Assembly: GCA_023168345.1 (NCBI GenBank)
Contig: AP025689.1
Coordinates: 3,678,001 to 3,742,000, forward strand
Direction: 5' to 3'
Length of the DNA: 64,000 nt
Source: Lysinibacillus sp. PLM2
GTDB lineage: Bacteria; Bacillota; Bacilli; Bacillales_A; Planococcaceae
Shown: piece by piece, positions 53,228 through 62,303 of the stretch
Numbering within the stretch: position 1 is the stretch's first letter
Layout: each line of letters starts with the position of its first letter
Notes under the pieces: generated by a model
Seen by the model: the letters and a program-made list of their open reading frames with translations, nothing else
Databases searched by the model: none
Told to the model about the DNA's origin: nothing
Position numbers and translations under genes: made by a program

Positions 53228-53382
53228 AATCATCCTCATTCCCTTCATATATTAATATCATACTAAACCACTAGATCTCTCTTTTTTTAATCGGAAAACA
53301 GGAATTATAAATAAATACAGTGACTTTCTTCGTTATTTCAACAAAAAAACCATTAATCCTTCCTTATAACATCAACTTCTTT

Positions 53383-53823
53383 TTAACGAATGAACGCCCA
53401 TTCCTTATTGGATAATGCATCTTTTAACCATCTAGGGTGCATTTTTAATAGATCCGATGGTAGGTTTTCCTCTGAAAAAAACTTGATATCCAACGATTCA
53501 TTCGAATTACACTTAAGTTCTCCTCCTATAATTTCAGCGAGAAAACAAGTTGTTATAAAATGTACTACTTGACCGTTAGGATATTCAAATACTTGCGAAG
53601 TAGGGTCTGAATATACTCCAATTAGTTTCTTTATACGTATATCTAAATTGGTTTCTTCTTTTACTTCTCTGATTGCCGCTTCCGTAATCGTTTCCCCTAC
53701 TTCTATATGACCCGAAGGAATACCCCAGAGTCGTACATCCGACCTCTTTTGTAATAAAACTTGATTCTTCTCATTCAAAATAATCACTGCAACAGCAGCT
53801 TTCAATGCATCAATTCTATTCAT
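53383..53823 (-). CDS. NUDIX hydrolase under a ykkC-type riboswitch, 146 aa
   Basis: The NUDIX box spans residues 38-60 as GHIEVGETITEAAIREVKEE followed by TNL, with the catalytic Glu residues present and the last Gly replaced by Asn. The enzyme would hydrolyse a nucleoside diphosphate linked to another group. I start at ATG 53823, preceded by AAGGAGG; the frame extends upstream into the leader terminator, which is not coding. The leader carries a ykkC-like aptamer and a terminator. Variants of ykkC that sense ADP and dADP are known to precede NUDIX genes, which suggests the enzyme acts in nucleotide clean-up. Confidence 0.88.
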   Translation of the reverse strand: MNRIDALKAAVAVIILNEKNQVLLQKRSDVRLWGIPSGHIEVGETITEAAIREVKEETNLDIRIKKLIGVYSDPTSQVFEYPNGQVVHFITTCFLAEIIGGELKCNSNESLDIKFFSEENLPSDLLKMHPRWLKDALSNKEWAFIR

Positions 53824-53839
53824 AACAGTCCTCCTTAAT

Positions 53840-53908
53840 AAAAAAAGGTCCGAAAAGAAAGATTTCAACGCATAACAAATACGCTGAACCTTTCCCCTCG
53901 GACCTTTT
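53840..53908 (-). terminator. Riboswitch expression platform: terminator before the NUDIX gene
   Basis: AAAGGTCCGA (53898-53907) pairs perfectly with TCGGACCTTT (53844-53853) and T7 follows on the minus strand, just before the ribosome binding site. An inner TTCA/TGAA stem with CG pairs extends it. The 5' arm is part of the aptamer's 3' end. Confidence 0.85.
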
Positions 53909-53991
53909 ATGTCAATAGGTGCCTTTTACGGAATTGTAAAAGATGCAGCCCTCGGTCTCAAAACCTATCATAATAGCGGAACCCTAGCTGC
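53894..53991 (-). promoter_or_regulatory. ykkC-family riboswitch aptamer, probable NDP (subtype 2c)
   Basis: Minus-strand order: GCAGCTAGGGTTCCG (P1 and the family's CUAGGGUUCCG core), small hairpin CTAT/ATAG, GAGACCGAGGGCTGC closing P1, hairpin CTTTTAC/GTAAAAG, then GCACC, CATAAAAGGTCCG (the AUAAAAG core). These follow ykkC consensus landmarks. Because AAAGGTCCGA is shared with the terminator, ligand binding should allow read-through (ON switch). Ligand class ADP/dADP is inferred from the NUDIX gene. Confidence 0.6.
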
Positions 53992-54144
53992 AATTTTCTA
54001 GTTCATAACTTAAATATTTTTTTAGTACAACTATTATTTTACAACTAATTACCAATTAGTTAAAGATGTTATTTTACTAGCTGTTCTCTAGATAAAAAAT
54101 CGAGTAAGCATGCTTGAACAGAGTTCATTGAAAATCTAGTATTT

Positions 54145-54768
54145 CTATTGTTTCTTTTTAGTCTTTTCCTCCATCAATTGTGCCATTTGTTGCGAGTATA
54201 AATCCCCTTCTTCATAGAGTTTATTAATGATATTTTGATAGTCCATTTCATTACGATTTTGACTTAGCTTATTGGCAGCTTGAATTTCTTGTACTTTCAT
54301 CTTAAATCCAACAATGCCTTTGAGTTCCTTCTCTAAAATTTCCGGTGATAGCTTATCCCATAAAACTGGATTTTCTCGATGTTTTTCGTATTTTTGCAGC
54401 AACATTTTTAAGTCCTGAGCTAACTCTTCATTTTCCAAAATGCTAACTGTTCCATAAATATGTACTGCTTGATAATTCCACGTCGGGACATTTTCCTTTT
54501 CATACCAAGAGGAAGAAATATAAGCATGAGGTCCTTGAAACATGACCAATACATTTTCACAGGTTTCAAATGTCCTCCATTGGGGGTTCCCATAAGCCAT
54601 ATGGCCTGTGAGATAATAAGTTTCCCCTTCTTTCACTAACTGCAATGGTAAATGGGTGGCAATGGGTTTCCCTTGTTTTGTTGTAACAATCGTTCCAAAA
54701 GCGTTTTTTTGAACAAAATCCCAAATTTCTTCTGCATTTGTGACCTTAAAATATTTTGGAATATACAT
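54145..54768 (-). CDS. paiB: PaiB-family FMN-binding regulator, 207 aa
   Basis: The split-barrel fold of PaiB: MYIPKYFKVTNAEEIWDFVQ at the start, GTIVTTKQGKPIATHLPL, FQGPHAYISSSWYE and VPTWNYQAVHIYG. PaiB in B. subtilis acts with PaiA as a negative regulator of degradative enzymes and sporulation, and the family binds FMN-like ligands. It is the last gene of marR-paiA-paiB, 20 bp after paiA. The C-terminal tail is Lys-rich. Confidence 0.92.
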   Translation of the reverse strand: MYIPKYFKVTNAEEIWDFVQKNAFGTIVTTKQGKPIATHLPLQLVKEGETYYLTGHMAYGNPQWRTFETCENVLVMFQGPHAYISSSWYEKENVPTWNYQAVHIYGTVSILENEELAQDLKMLLQKYEKHRENPVLWDKLSPEILEKELKGIVGFKMKVQEIQAANKLSQNRNEMDYQNIINKLYEEGDLYSQQMAQLMEEKTKKKQ

Positions 54769-54788
54769 ATTAATCCTCCTTTCAAAGG

Positions 54789-55786
<998 letters not shown>

Positions 55787-55804
55787 GAATTTAACTCCTT
55801 ATTT

Positions 55805-55870
55805 TTATTGCAATTACAACAAAAAATTATATATTTTTAATTTAAACCCATCTTATTGCAAATGCAACAA
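55805..55870 (-). promoter_or_regulatory. Twin operator of the marR-paiA-paiB operon
   Basis: Two 18-bp copies of TTATTGCAA.T.CAACAA at 55805-55822 and 55853-55870 (16 of 18 identical), each containing a near-palindrome TTGCAA.TGCAA. A TATAAT box on the minus strand (55827-55832) lies between them. Spacing and symmetry fit MarR dimers flanking a promoter. Confidence 0.6.
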
Positions 55871-55946
55871 AAATTACTGCAAAACATAATTTCATCCTAT
55901 AGATTAGATAATGTTTTACTCACAGTTAGCTTGGTAAACACAGTGA

Positions 55947-55975
55947 TTGATAATCATTCTTAATTGTAATAAAAT
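55947..55975 (+). promoter_or_regulatory. Promoter with Fur-box-like element ahead of the ABC exporter
   Basis: -35 TTGATA (55947-55952), 17-bp spacer, -10 TAAAAT (55970-55975). TTGATAATCATTCTT over the -35 matches the Fur consensus ATGATAATCATTATC at 12 of 15 positions. Repression by Fur under iron sufficiency is likely. Confidence 0.6.
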
Positions 55976-56028
55976 ATTATTTATGCTTTCATTTAAAAAT
56001 TAGGTAAGAAAGAAAAAGAGGACTAAGT

Positions 56029-57741
56029 ATGATATCTCGTTTTTTTACATATTACAAACCACATAAACGGTTATTTTTGATTGATTTTATTAGTGCCATA
56101 ATCGTTGCTATTTTAGAACTTGCTTTCCCATTGGCGGTGCAATGGTTTATTGATCAACTTCTTCCTACTCGTGAATGGGACATGATTGTGAAGGTAAGTA
56201 TTTTATTATTACTAACTTATATCCTTAGTACGGTGCTTAATTTTATCGTGAATTATTTAGGGCATAAGCTAGGGATTAATATTGAAACTGATATGCGTCA
56301 GCAATTGTTTAACCATTTTCAAAAGCAATCCTTTTCATTTTTTGACAATATGAAAACAGGGCATGTGATGAGTCGTATTACGAATGATTTATTTGATATC
56401 GGAGAGTTTGCTCATCACGGACCGGAAGATTTCTTTATCGCTATCATGACCTTTGTTGGAACATTCATTATTTTATTTACAATAAACCCGATGCTTGCCT
56501 TTATTGTTTTAGTAATGGTGCCATTTTTAATTTGGCTGATTACATTTAGTAATAAAAAAATGAATCACGCGTGGAAAGAAATGTACGGAAAAGTTGCAGA
56601 TGTAAATAGTCGTGTGGAAGATAGTATCGCAGGGATTCGTGTTGTTAAGTCTTTTACTAATGAAGAATTTGAATCTAAACGTTTTAAAACACAAAATGGT
56701 TTCTTCCGACAAGCCAAACTATACGCCTATAAAATCATGGCTGGAACCCATTCTAGTATTTATATGATGACTCGCCTTTTAACTCTTGTTGTACTAATTG
56801 TGGGTGCGTGGCTTTGCTTTAACGGACAACTAACAGATGGTGAATTTATTAGCTTTATTTTGTATACCAATGTATTGATCAAACCAATTGATAAAATTAG
56901 TGCGTTACTCGAGCTATATCCAAAAGGAATGGCGGGCTTTAAACGTTTTACTGAAATGTTAGATAAAAGTCCTGATGTTGAAGATCGACCTAATGCAATA
57001 ACAGTTGATAAGCTAAATGGTGATATCGCTTTTCATAACGTTTCATTTAGCTATGAAAACAACAAAAAGGTGCTCGATAATATTTCCTTCCATGTAAAGG
57101 CCGGGGAAACCATTGCCCTTGTTGGTCCGTCTGGAGCAGGTAAAACAACAATTTGCTCGCTCATCCCACGTTTTTACGATGTGGAAAGTGGAGCTATAAC
57201 GATTGATGACCTTGATATTCGAGATATGACACAACAATCCTTACGTAAACAAATTGGGATTGTCCAACAAGATGTCTTTTTATTCACTGGTACAATCCGA
57301 GAAAATATTGCCTATGGACGTTTAGACGCAAGCTTTGAGAAAATACAAGCAGCTGCAGAAAAAGCCCATTTAAAAGAATTTATAGAAGGATTACCAGATG
57401 GATTTGAAACAGAAATTGGAGAAAGGGGCTTAAAGCTATCAGGTGGACAAAAGCAACGATTGGCCATTGCTCGTATGTTCCTGAAAAACCCACCAATTTT
57501 AATATTGGATGAAGCCACTTCTGCACTTGATACAGAGACAGAAAAAATCATTCAAACTTCTTTAAGTGAGCTCGCTCAAAATCGTACAACATTAATCATC
57601 GCCCATCGTCTATCAACCGTTCGCGATGCCGATCAAGTGCTCGTCGTCACTTCAAATGGGATAGAAGAACGAGGAACATACGATGATCTTGTTGCAGCTG
57701 ATGGAATTTTTGCAAAGCTCCACCATATTCAGTTTAAGTAG
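56029..57741 (+). CDS. ABC exporter half-transporter (Sav1866/YgaD type), 570 aa
   Basis: Six membrane helices (residues about 15-300) fused to a nucleotide-binding domain: Walker A GPSGAGKTT, signature LSGGQKQRLAIAR, Walker B ILILDEATSALD, and the D-loop and H-loop (IIAHRLSTV). It would act as a homodimer exporting lipids, drugs or metal-chelating compounds. The promoter carries a Fur-box-like element, so export of a siderophore or toxic product of iron limitation is a reasonable guess. A bidirectional terminator follows. Confidence 0.9.
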   Translation: MISRFFTYYKPHKRLFLIDFISAIIVAILELAFPLAVQWFIDQLLPTREWDMIVKVSILLLLTYILSTVLNFIVNYLGHKLGINIETDMRQQLFNHFQKQSFSFFDNMKTGHVMSRITNDLFDIGEFAHHGPEDFFIAIMTFVGTFIILFTINPMLAFIVLVMVPFLIWLITFSNKKMNHAWKEMYGKVADVNSRVEDSIAGIRVVKSFTNEEFESKRFKTQNGFFRQAKLYAYKIMAGTHSSIYMMTRLLTLVVLIVGAWLCFNGQLTDGEFISFILYTNVLIKPIDKISALLELYPKGMAGFKRFTEMLDKSPDVEDRPNAITVDKLNGDIAFHNVSFSYENNKKVLDNISFHVKAGETIALVGPSGAGKTTICSLIPRFYDVESGAITIDDLDIRDMTQQSLRKQIGIVQQDVFLFTGTIRENIAYGRLDASFEKIQAAAEKAHLKEFIEGLPDGFETEIGERGLKLSGGQKQRLAIARMFLKNPPILILDEATSALDTETEKIIQTSLSELAQNRTTLIIAHRLSTVRDADQVLVVTSNGIEERGTYDDLVAADGIFAKLHHIQFK

Positions 57742-57807
57742 GATTAAATGTTTTAAAGGAACAATGCTTCTTAAATGTCCTTCAAAAACTAATTTTTTTA
57801 AAACGAT

Positions 57808-57850
57808 AAAACAGGTGAGGAACAGAGTTTCTTCACCTGTTTTATTTTTT
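57808..57850. terminator. Bidirectional terminator between the ABC exporter and adhA
   Basis: AAAACAGGTGA/TCACCTGTTTT, 11 bp, 14-nt loop, T-rich on both strands. Confidence 0.87.
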
Positions 57851-57915
57851 ACATTAGTATGTTAATAATAGCAATTTTGGTTCTTTCAAAGTCCCGTAAA
57901 CAATAGAATGCTTAA

Positions 57916-58956
57916 TCACATAGTGCTAATATCAATCACGAATCGATACTTTACATCTGAAGCTAGTACACGCTCGTATGCTTCGTCAATTTGATCTGCA
58001 GTAATGACTTCAATTTTAGGAACAATATTATGTTTCGCACAGAAATCCAACATTTCTTGAGTTTCACGAATACCGCCAATCAAAGAACCTGCAAATGAAC
58101 GGCGATGTCCAATTAAATTCATCACTCTTAGTGATAATGGTTCTGCAGGAGCACCGACATTTACAAGTGTTCCATCGAGTGTTAACAATCCTAAATAAGC
58201 ATCCAAATTAATTTTTGCACTTACTGTATTAATAATTAAATCAAATGTACTCGCAAGTTTTTCAAAAGTTTCTGGGTCGCTTGTTGCATAGTAATGATCT
58301 GCCCCAAGCTCCAATCCGTCACCTTTTTTCTTCAAAGACTGGGATAAAACAGTAACCTCAGCACCCATTGCATGGGCGATTTGAACTGCCATATGGCCAA
58401 GACCACCCATTCCAATTATTGCTACCTTTTTCCCTAGTCCCGCTCCCCAATGGTTTAATGGCGAATATGTCGTAATCCCTGCACATAGTAGTGGTGCTGC
58501 CTTGTCTAGCTCAATGCTATCAGGAATTCTCAATACGAAGTCTTCGGTTACCACTATGTGAGTAGAATAGCCGCCTTGAGTTGGTTCACCATACTTATCA
58601 ACCCCAGCATAGGTAGGAATATTTCCTTTATGACAGAACTGTTCTTCCCCTTTACGGCAATTTTCACATTCACCGCAAGAGTCTACCATGCATCCTACTC
58701 CTACTCGGTCACCTACTTTATATTTTGTAACGTTAGGTCCTACTGCTGTAACAATTCCTGCAATTTCATGCCCTGGAACGAGTGGATAATTCACAGGACC
58801 CCATTCCCCATGTGCTGTATGGATATCTGAATGACAGATGCCTGCAAACTTAATCTCAATTAATACATCGTTTAAATCTAGGTCACGTCTTTTAATTTCA
58901 GCAGCTCGAAATGGCTTGTCTGGACCATCGACTGCTCTCGCTTTTGCTGTTATCAT
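57916..58956 (-). CDS. adhA: Zinc-dependent alcohol dehydrogenase, AdhA-like, 346 aa
   Basis: Medium-chain dehydrogenase. Catalytic zinc ligands are in [15 protein letters not shown] (Cys) and VPGHEIAG (His, Glu); the structural zinc site is [15 protein letters not shown]; the Rossmann loop [18 protein letters not shown] (in part) binds NAD(P). It matches B. subtilis AdhA, whose gene is activated by the MerR protein AdhR on aldehyde or thiol stress. A MerR gene lies divergently, and the adhA promoter has a 19-bp spacer with a dyad. Roles in detoxifying formaldehyde or methylglyoxal are likely. Confidence 0.92.
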   Translation of the reverse strand: MITAKARAVDGPDKPFRAAEIKRRDLDLNDVLIEIKFAGICHSDIHTAHGEWGPVNYPLVPGHEIAGIVTAVGPNVTKYKVGDRVGVGCMVDSCGECENCRKGEEQFCHKGNIPTYAGVDKYGEPTQGGYSTHIVVTEDFVLRIPDSIELDKAAPLLCAGITTYSPLNHWGAGLGKKVAIIGMGGLGHMAVQIAHAMGAEVTVLSQSLKKKGDGLELGADHYYATSDPETFEKLASTFDLIINTVSAKINLDAYLGLLTLDGTLVNVGAPAEPLSLRVMNLIGHRRSFAGSLIGGIRETQEMLDFCAKHNIVPKIEVITADQIDEAYERVLASDVKYRFVIDISTM

Positions 58957-59061
58957 AAAAAACCTCCTATAACTTATATGTTCTAGAGAATGTGTCTATA
59001 CGAAAACAAGAATATCTAAATTTGACCTCATTATTTTCTTTCCACACTCTCTTCTAAAATA

Positions 59062-59092
59062 ATGTTACTCCTTATAGTTAACTCTAGGTCAA
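59062..59092 (-). promoter_or_regulatory. adhA promoter with MerR/NmlR-type dyad
   Basis: Minus strand -35 TTGACC (59087-59092), 19-bp spacer TAGAGTTAACTATAAGGAG, -10 TAACAT (59062-59067). The palindrome centred on GTTAAC is like the AdhR/NmlR operators (CTTAGAGTTAACTCTAAG type). Confidence 0.75.
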
Positions 59093-59144
59093 GACATGAG
59101 TTATTTCTTTTTGAGAATCTCCTCATTCTTACTTCAAGCTAACT

Positions 59145-59197
59145 TTGACTTTTAGTTAGTAGCATGATAGAATCTCTCGCAACAATAGAGTTAACTC
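59145..59197 (+). promoter_or_regulatory. merR (adhR) promoter and second dyad
   Basis: -35 TTGACT (59145-59150), 17-bp spacer, -10 TAGAAT (59168-59173). The perfect palindrome GAGTTAACTC (59188-59197) lies about 15 bp after the -10, a place fit for autorepression. It shares its core with the adhA operator. Confidence 0.65.
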
Positions 59198-59227
59198 GGG
59201 GTACATATTCGTGGCAGGAGGAAAGTG

Positions 59228-59640
59228 ATGAAAACATATTCTATAAGTGAAGTTGCAAAGGCATTAAATCTTACAGTGTATACATTGCGTTACTATGATA
59301 AAGAAGGGCTTATGCCTTTTGTAGAGCGCACTTCTAGTGGCATTCGAATATTTAAAGAATCTGATATCGATGCTTTAAGAATTATTGAATGTCTAAAAGC
59401 GACTGGAATGCCTATTAAGGAGATTAAAAATTTCATTGATTGGTGCTCTAAAGGTGATTCAACACTACAGCAAAGGTATGATATGTTTTTAGAGCGAAAA
59501 AAGCCATTGTAGAATCACAGATGGAAGCGTTAAAAAAAACAATGGAAGTCATTGAGCATAAATGCTCTTATTACAAGACTGCATTAGATGCAGGGACAGA
59601 AGGTGTTCATAAAGAACAGAAAATAGAGATTAATAATTAA
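59228..59640 (+). pseudogene. adhR: AdhR-like MerR regulator with a one-base frameshift
   Basis: The first 94 codons are a good MerR protein: MKTYSISEVAKALNLTVYTL, GIRIFKESDIDALRIIECLK. At the run of A residues at 59496-59501 the frame is lost and ends LERKKPL. In the next frame the protein goes on as AIVESQMEALKKTMEVIEHKC and ends at 59640, giving about 137 codons in all, the AdhR length. One A gained in the run would restore it. It may be a pseudogene, a sequencing error, or slippage. The ATG has AGGAGG 6 nt upstream. Confidence 0.75.
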
Positions 59641-59740
59641 TTAATGTTTTCTTCGTGATGACGAGCACCATTCTTGAAATTGGTATACAAGCCAATTATA
59701 GTAAACTTGTAATTAAATTATTTATTGGAGGGAAAATTTT

Positions 59741-60250
59741 ATGGCAAAGGTTGCATTTCTTTTAGCAGGTGGATTTGAAGATTCTGAAATGAAAAATCCT
59801 TATGAGGCAATTAAAGAAGCTGGACATGAGACAACAATCATTGGTCTAGAAAAGGGTACTGAATGTAAAGGGAAAAAAGGAACAGTGTCCTACACTGCTG
59901 AATTAGCTTCATCAGAAGCAAAAGCAAGCGACTTTGACGCAGTAGTTATTCCAGGTGGATCAGCTCCAGAAGCTTTACGAGTAAATGATGATGTTGTTCG
60001 TTTTGTAAAAGAGCTAAATGAACAAGGTAAGCTTATTTCTGGTATTTGTCATGGACCTCAAGTAATGATTAGCGCTGATATCTTAAAAGGAAAAGCTGCA
60101 ACATGTTATATCGGAATTCGTGATGACGTAAAATTAGCTGGTGCAGATTATAAAGATGAAGAAGTAGTAGTTAGTGAAAACTTGATAACATCTCGTACTC
60201 CTAATGACGAACCTGCTTTCATTCGTGAAATTCTAGCAAAATTAGCATAA
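59741..60250 (+). CDS. yfkM: DJ-1/PfpI family general stress protein, YfkM-like, 169 aa
   Basis: The nucleophile elbow is GICHGPQ with Cys103, followed by His; Glu13 in GGFEDSE is the conserved acid. The family includes YfkM (GSP18), a general stress protein, and enzymes that repair glycated or aldehyde-damaged molecules. It lies next to the aldehyde-responsive adhA/adhR genes, which supports a role in carbonyl stress. The ATG has GGAGGG upstream. The region after it holds a repeat element that probably also terminates transcription. Confidence 0.9.
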   Translation: MAKVAFLLAGGFEDSEMKNPYEAIKEAGHETTIIGLEKGTECKGKKGTVSYTAELASSEAKASDFDAVVIPGGSAPEALRVNDDVVRFVKELNEQGKLISGICHGPQVMISADILKGKAATCYIGIRDDVKLAGADYKDEEVVVSENLITSRTPNDEPAFIREILAKLA

Positions 60251-60268
60251 TATAATAGATTTAATGGA

Positions 60269-60356
60269 GCTGGGACATAAATAAAATTCTAAATAAAAGC
60301 AAAAATCTGCTAATCAGTTTGTACCTGAATAGCAGATTTTTCACTTTTGTCCCAGC
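60269..60356. repeat. CTGGGACA inverted-repeat element, also a likely terminator
   Basis: GCTGGGACA (60269-60277) and TGTCCCAGC (60348-60356) form a perfect outer stem; AAAAATCTGCTA/TAGCAGATTTTT forms an inner hairpin. Elements with the same TGGGACA ends are scattered in many Firmicute genomes as I recall. It stands between yfkM and the siderophore ATPase gene and could end transcription from both sides. Confidence 0.7.
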
Positions 60357-60462
60357 CTCAAATGTGATTTAATTTACCTACTTTAATGATTCAATTAACA
60401 ATTGACTTTTATTTGCCTTAACATTTGTATCGCCCCATAATAATTCTATAGTCTTGAACTTT

Positions 60463-61266
60463 TCATTCCTTTACATGATACCGCCCTTTTGGAATGATTA
60501 ATGGAGTATCTGAAATAGGATCTGGAATGACAACACAATCTAAGTCAAAAACAGATTTTACAAGGTCCGCAGTTAGCACTTCTGTAGGTGCCCCTTCTGC
60601 TAAAAGCTTTCCGTTCTTTACTGCAAAAATATGGTCTGCATATCGTGCTGATAAATTAATATCGTGCAATACCATTACAATCGTTGTTCCATACTTATGG
60701 TTTAAATTTGTTAGTAGGTCTAATATTTCCACCTGATAAGTTATATCTAAAAAGGTAGTAGGCTCGTCGAGAAATAAGATATCTGTTTGTTGCGCAAGGG
60801 CCATTGCAATCCATACGCGCTGCCTTTGCCCTCCTGAAAGTTCATCAATATCATGATCTGCAAATTCAATAATGTTCATAAACTCCATTGCTTCTTCTAC
60901 AGCTTCATAATCTTTTTTAGACCATCCACTAAACATAGATTGATGTGGAAATCTCCCTCGACCGACTAAATCCGCAACAGTAATTCCAGCTGGAACGACA
61001 GGCGACTGTGGAAGGATCCCTAAAATACGCGCTAACCGCTTTGGGGGATAACTATTAATTGCTTTTCCATCAAGAGTAACATCCCCCTCCGTAGGCTTAA
61101 TTAGTTTCGCCATCGTTTTTAATAAAGTTGATTTACCACAACCATTTGCTCCAATAATGACACTAATTTTATTTTTTGGCACTTCAAGATCAATCCCATG
61201 AATGATCGTTTTATTTTCATATCCAGAAACTAATTTGTTTACTCGAAAATCATACGTCGTACTCAT
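60463..61266 (-). CDS. Iron-siderophore ABC transporter, ATPase (FecE/YusV type), 267 aa
   Basis: Walker A GANGCGKST (about residues 38-46), signature LSGGQRQRVWIAMAL, Walker B ILFLDEPTTFLD, and the ILPQSPVVPAGITVADLVGRG segment typical of iron-complex ATPases. It is the last gene of the operon; its ATG overlaps the stop of the upstream permease by one base. It powers uptake of a hydroxamate or carboxylate siderophore. No clear terminator follows other than the repeat element downstream. Confidence 0.93.
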   Translation of the reverse strand: MSTTYDFRVNKLVSGYENKTIIHGIDLEVPKNKISVIIGANGCGKSTLLKTMAKLIKPTEGDVTLDGKAINSYPPKRLARILGILPQSPVVPAGITVADLVGRGRFPHQSMFSGWSKKDYEAVEEAMEFMNIIEFADHDIDELSGGQRQRVWIAMALAQQTDILFLDEPTTFLDITYQVEILDLLTNLNHKYGTTIVMVLHDINLSARYADHIFAVKNGKLLAEGAPTEVLTADLVKSVFDLDCVVIPDPISDTPLIIPKGRYHVKE

Positions 61267-62303
61267 TACAATTCTCCTTTTTGGTTCATTCGGATCAATA
61301 GATAAATTAAATACGGTGCTCCGAGTATCCCCGTAATAACCCCAACTGGGAATCGGTATTCAAATGCAAACTGTCCTATTAAATCTGCAAATAATACGAG
61401 AATAGCACCGATTAAACCTGCTGGGAGAATATTTGAAGAGCTAATACCTACAATTCGATTTACAATAGGGCCTGCCAAAAATGAAACAAAGGCTATTGGT
61501 CCAGTTGTTGCTGTAGCTATAGCAATCATTACTACTGAGCTTATGATTAAAGTAATTCGTATTTTACCAGTGGCCACACCAAGTGACGTAGCCATTTGTT
61601 CACCTAATTCTAACATGCTTAACTGTTTACCTAGTATTAGAATAATAGGAGTTAATATAATGACAACTATGATTAAAGGGATTGCTTCACTCATGCTTGA
61701 ACCATTTAAACTACCACTTAACCATCGCAAGGCTCCTGCAATGTCCTGCTCCGAACTTTTTAAAATCAAAAATGAAATGACCGCATCCAACATTGCTTGC
61801 AAACCAATTCCAATAATTATCAATCGTCCAATTGAAAATGAACGACCACGAGATAACAAATACATAATGATTACCGTAATTAATCCTCCGATAACTGCTG
61901 CAATGGAAACAACGGCATTACTTGAATGTAGTATAACAATACAAAACACAGCGGCTGCACTAGAACCTGATGTAATCCCCAAAATATTTGGATTCGCTAA
62001 TGGGTTTCGTAGCATCGTCTGAAAAATATAGCCTGCAACTCCAAAAGCAAACCCCGAAAATAGACCAGTTATCATTCGTGGAAAACGTATCGTGTTAATC
62101 GCAAAATTGGCTCCTGAAATTTCCTCACCCATTAATGATCGAATCACCACATTCACTGGATAAATCGTATTTCCTAATAACAGCATGGCCCAGCACAGAG
62201 CGACTGCAAAAACGATTAATAGAGAAGTAACAAATATCCAGCGTCTTTTTCGTCTTTGCATACCTATTTTTATAAAATTACTTTCTCTTGACGGATTTCT
62301 CAT
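61266..62303 (-). CDS. Iron-siderophore ABC transporter, permease 2 (FecD/YfhA type), 345 aa
   Basis: Nine to ten membrane helices of the FecCD type. Landmarks are LRNPLANPNILGITSGSSAAA, ATSLGVATGKIRITLIISS and GPIAFVSFLAGPIVNRIVG, then FEYRFPVGVITGILGAPYLIYLL at the end. It pairs with the permease at 62300 (4-bp ATGA overlap) to form the channel. B. subtilis YfiZ-YfhA, the schizokinen/arthrobactin permeases, are the closest named relatives I can suggest. Confidence 0.93.
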   Translation of the reverse strand: MRNPSRESNFIKIGMQRRKRRWIFVTSLLIVFAVALCWAMLLLGNTIYPVNVVIRSLMGEEISGANFAINTIRFPRMITGLFSGFAFGVAGYIFQTMLRNPLANPNILGITSGSSAAAVFCIVILHSSNAVVSIAAVIGGLITVIIMYLLSRGRSFSIGRLIIIGIGLQAMLDAVISFLILKSSEQDIAGALRWLSGSLNGSSMSEAIPLIIVVIILTPIILILGKQLSMLELGEQMATSLGVATGKIRITLIISSVVMIAIATATTGPIAFVSFLAGPIVNRIVGISSSNILPAGLIGAILVLFADLIGQFAFEYRFPVGVITGILGAPYLIYLLIRMNQKGEL

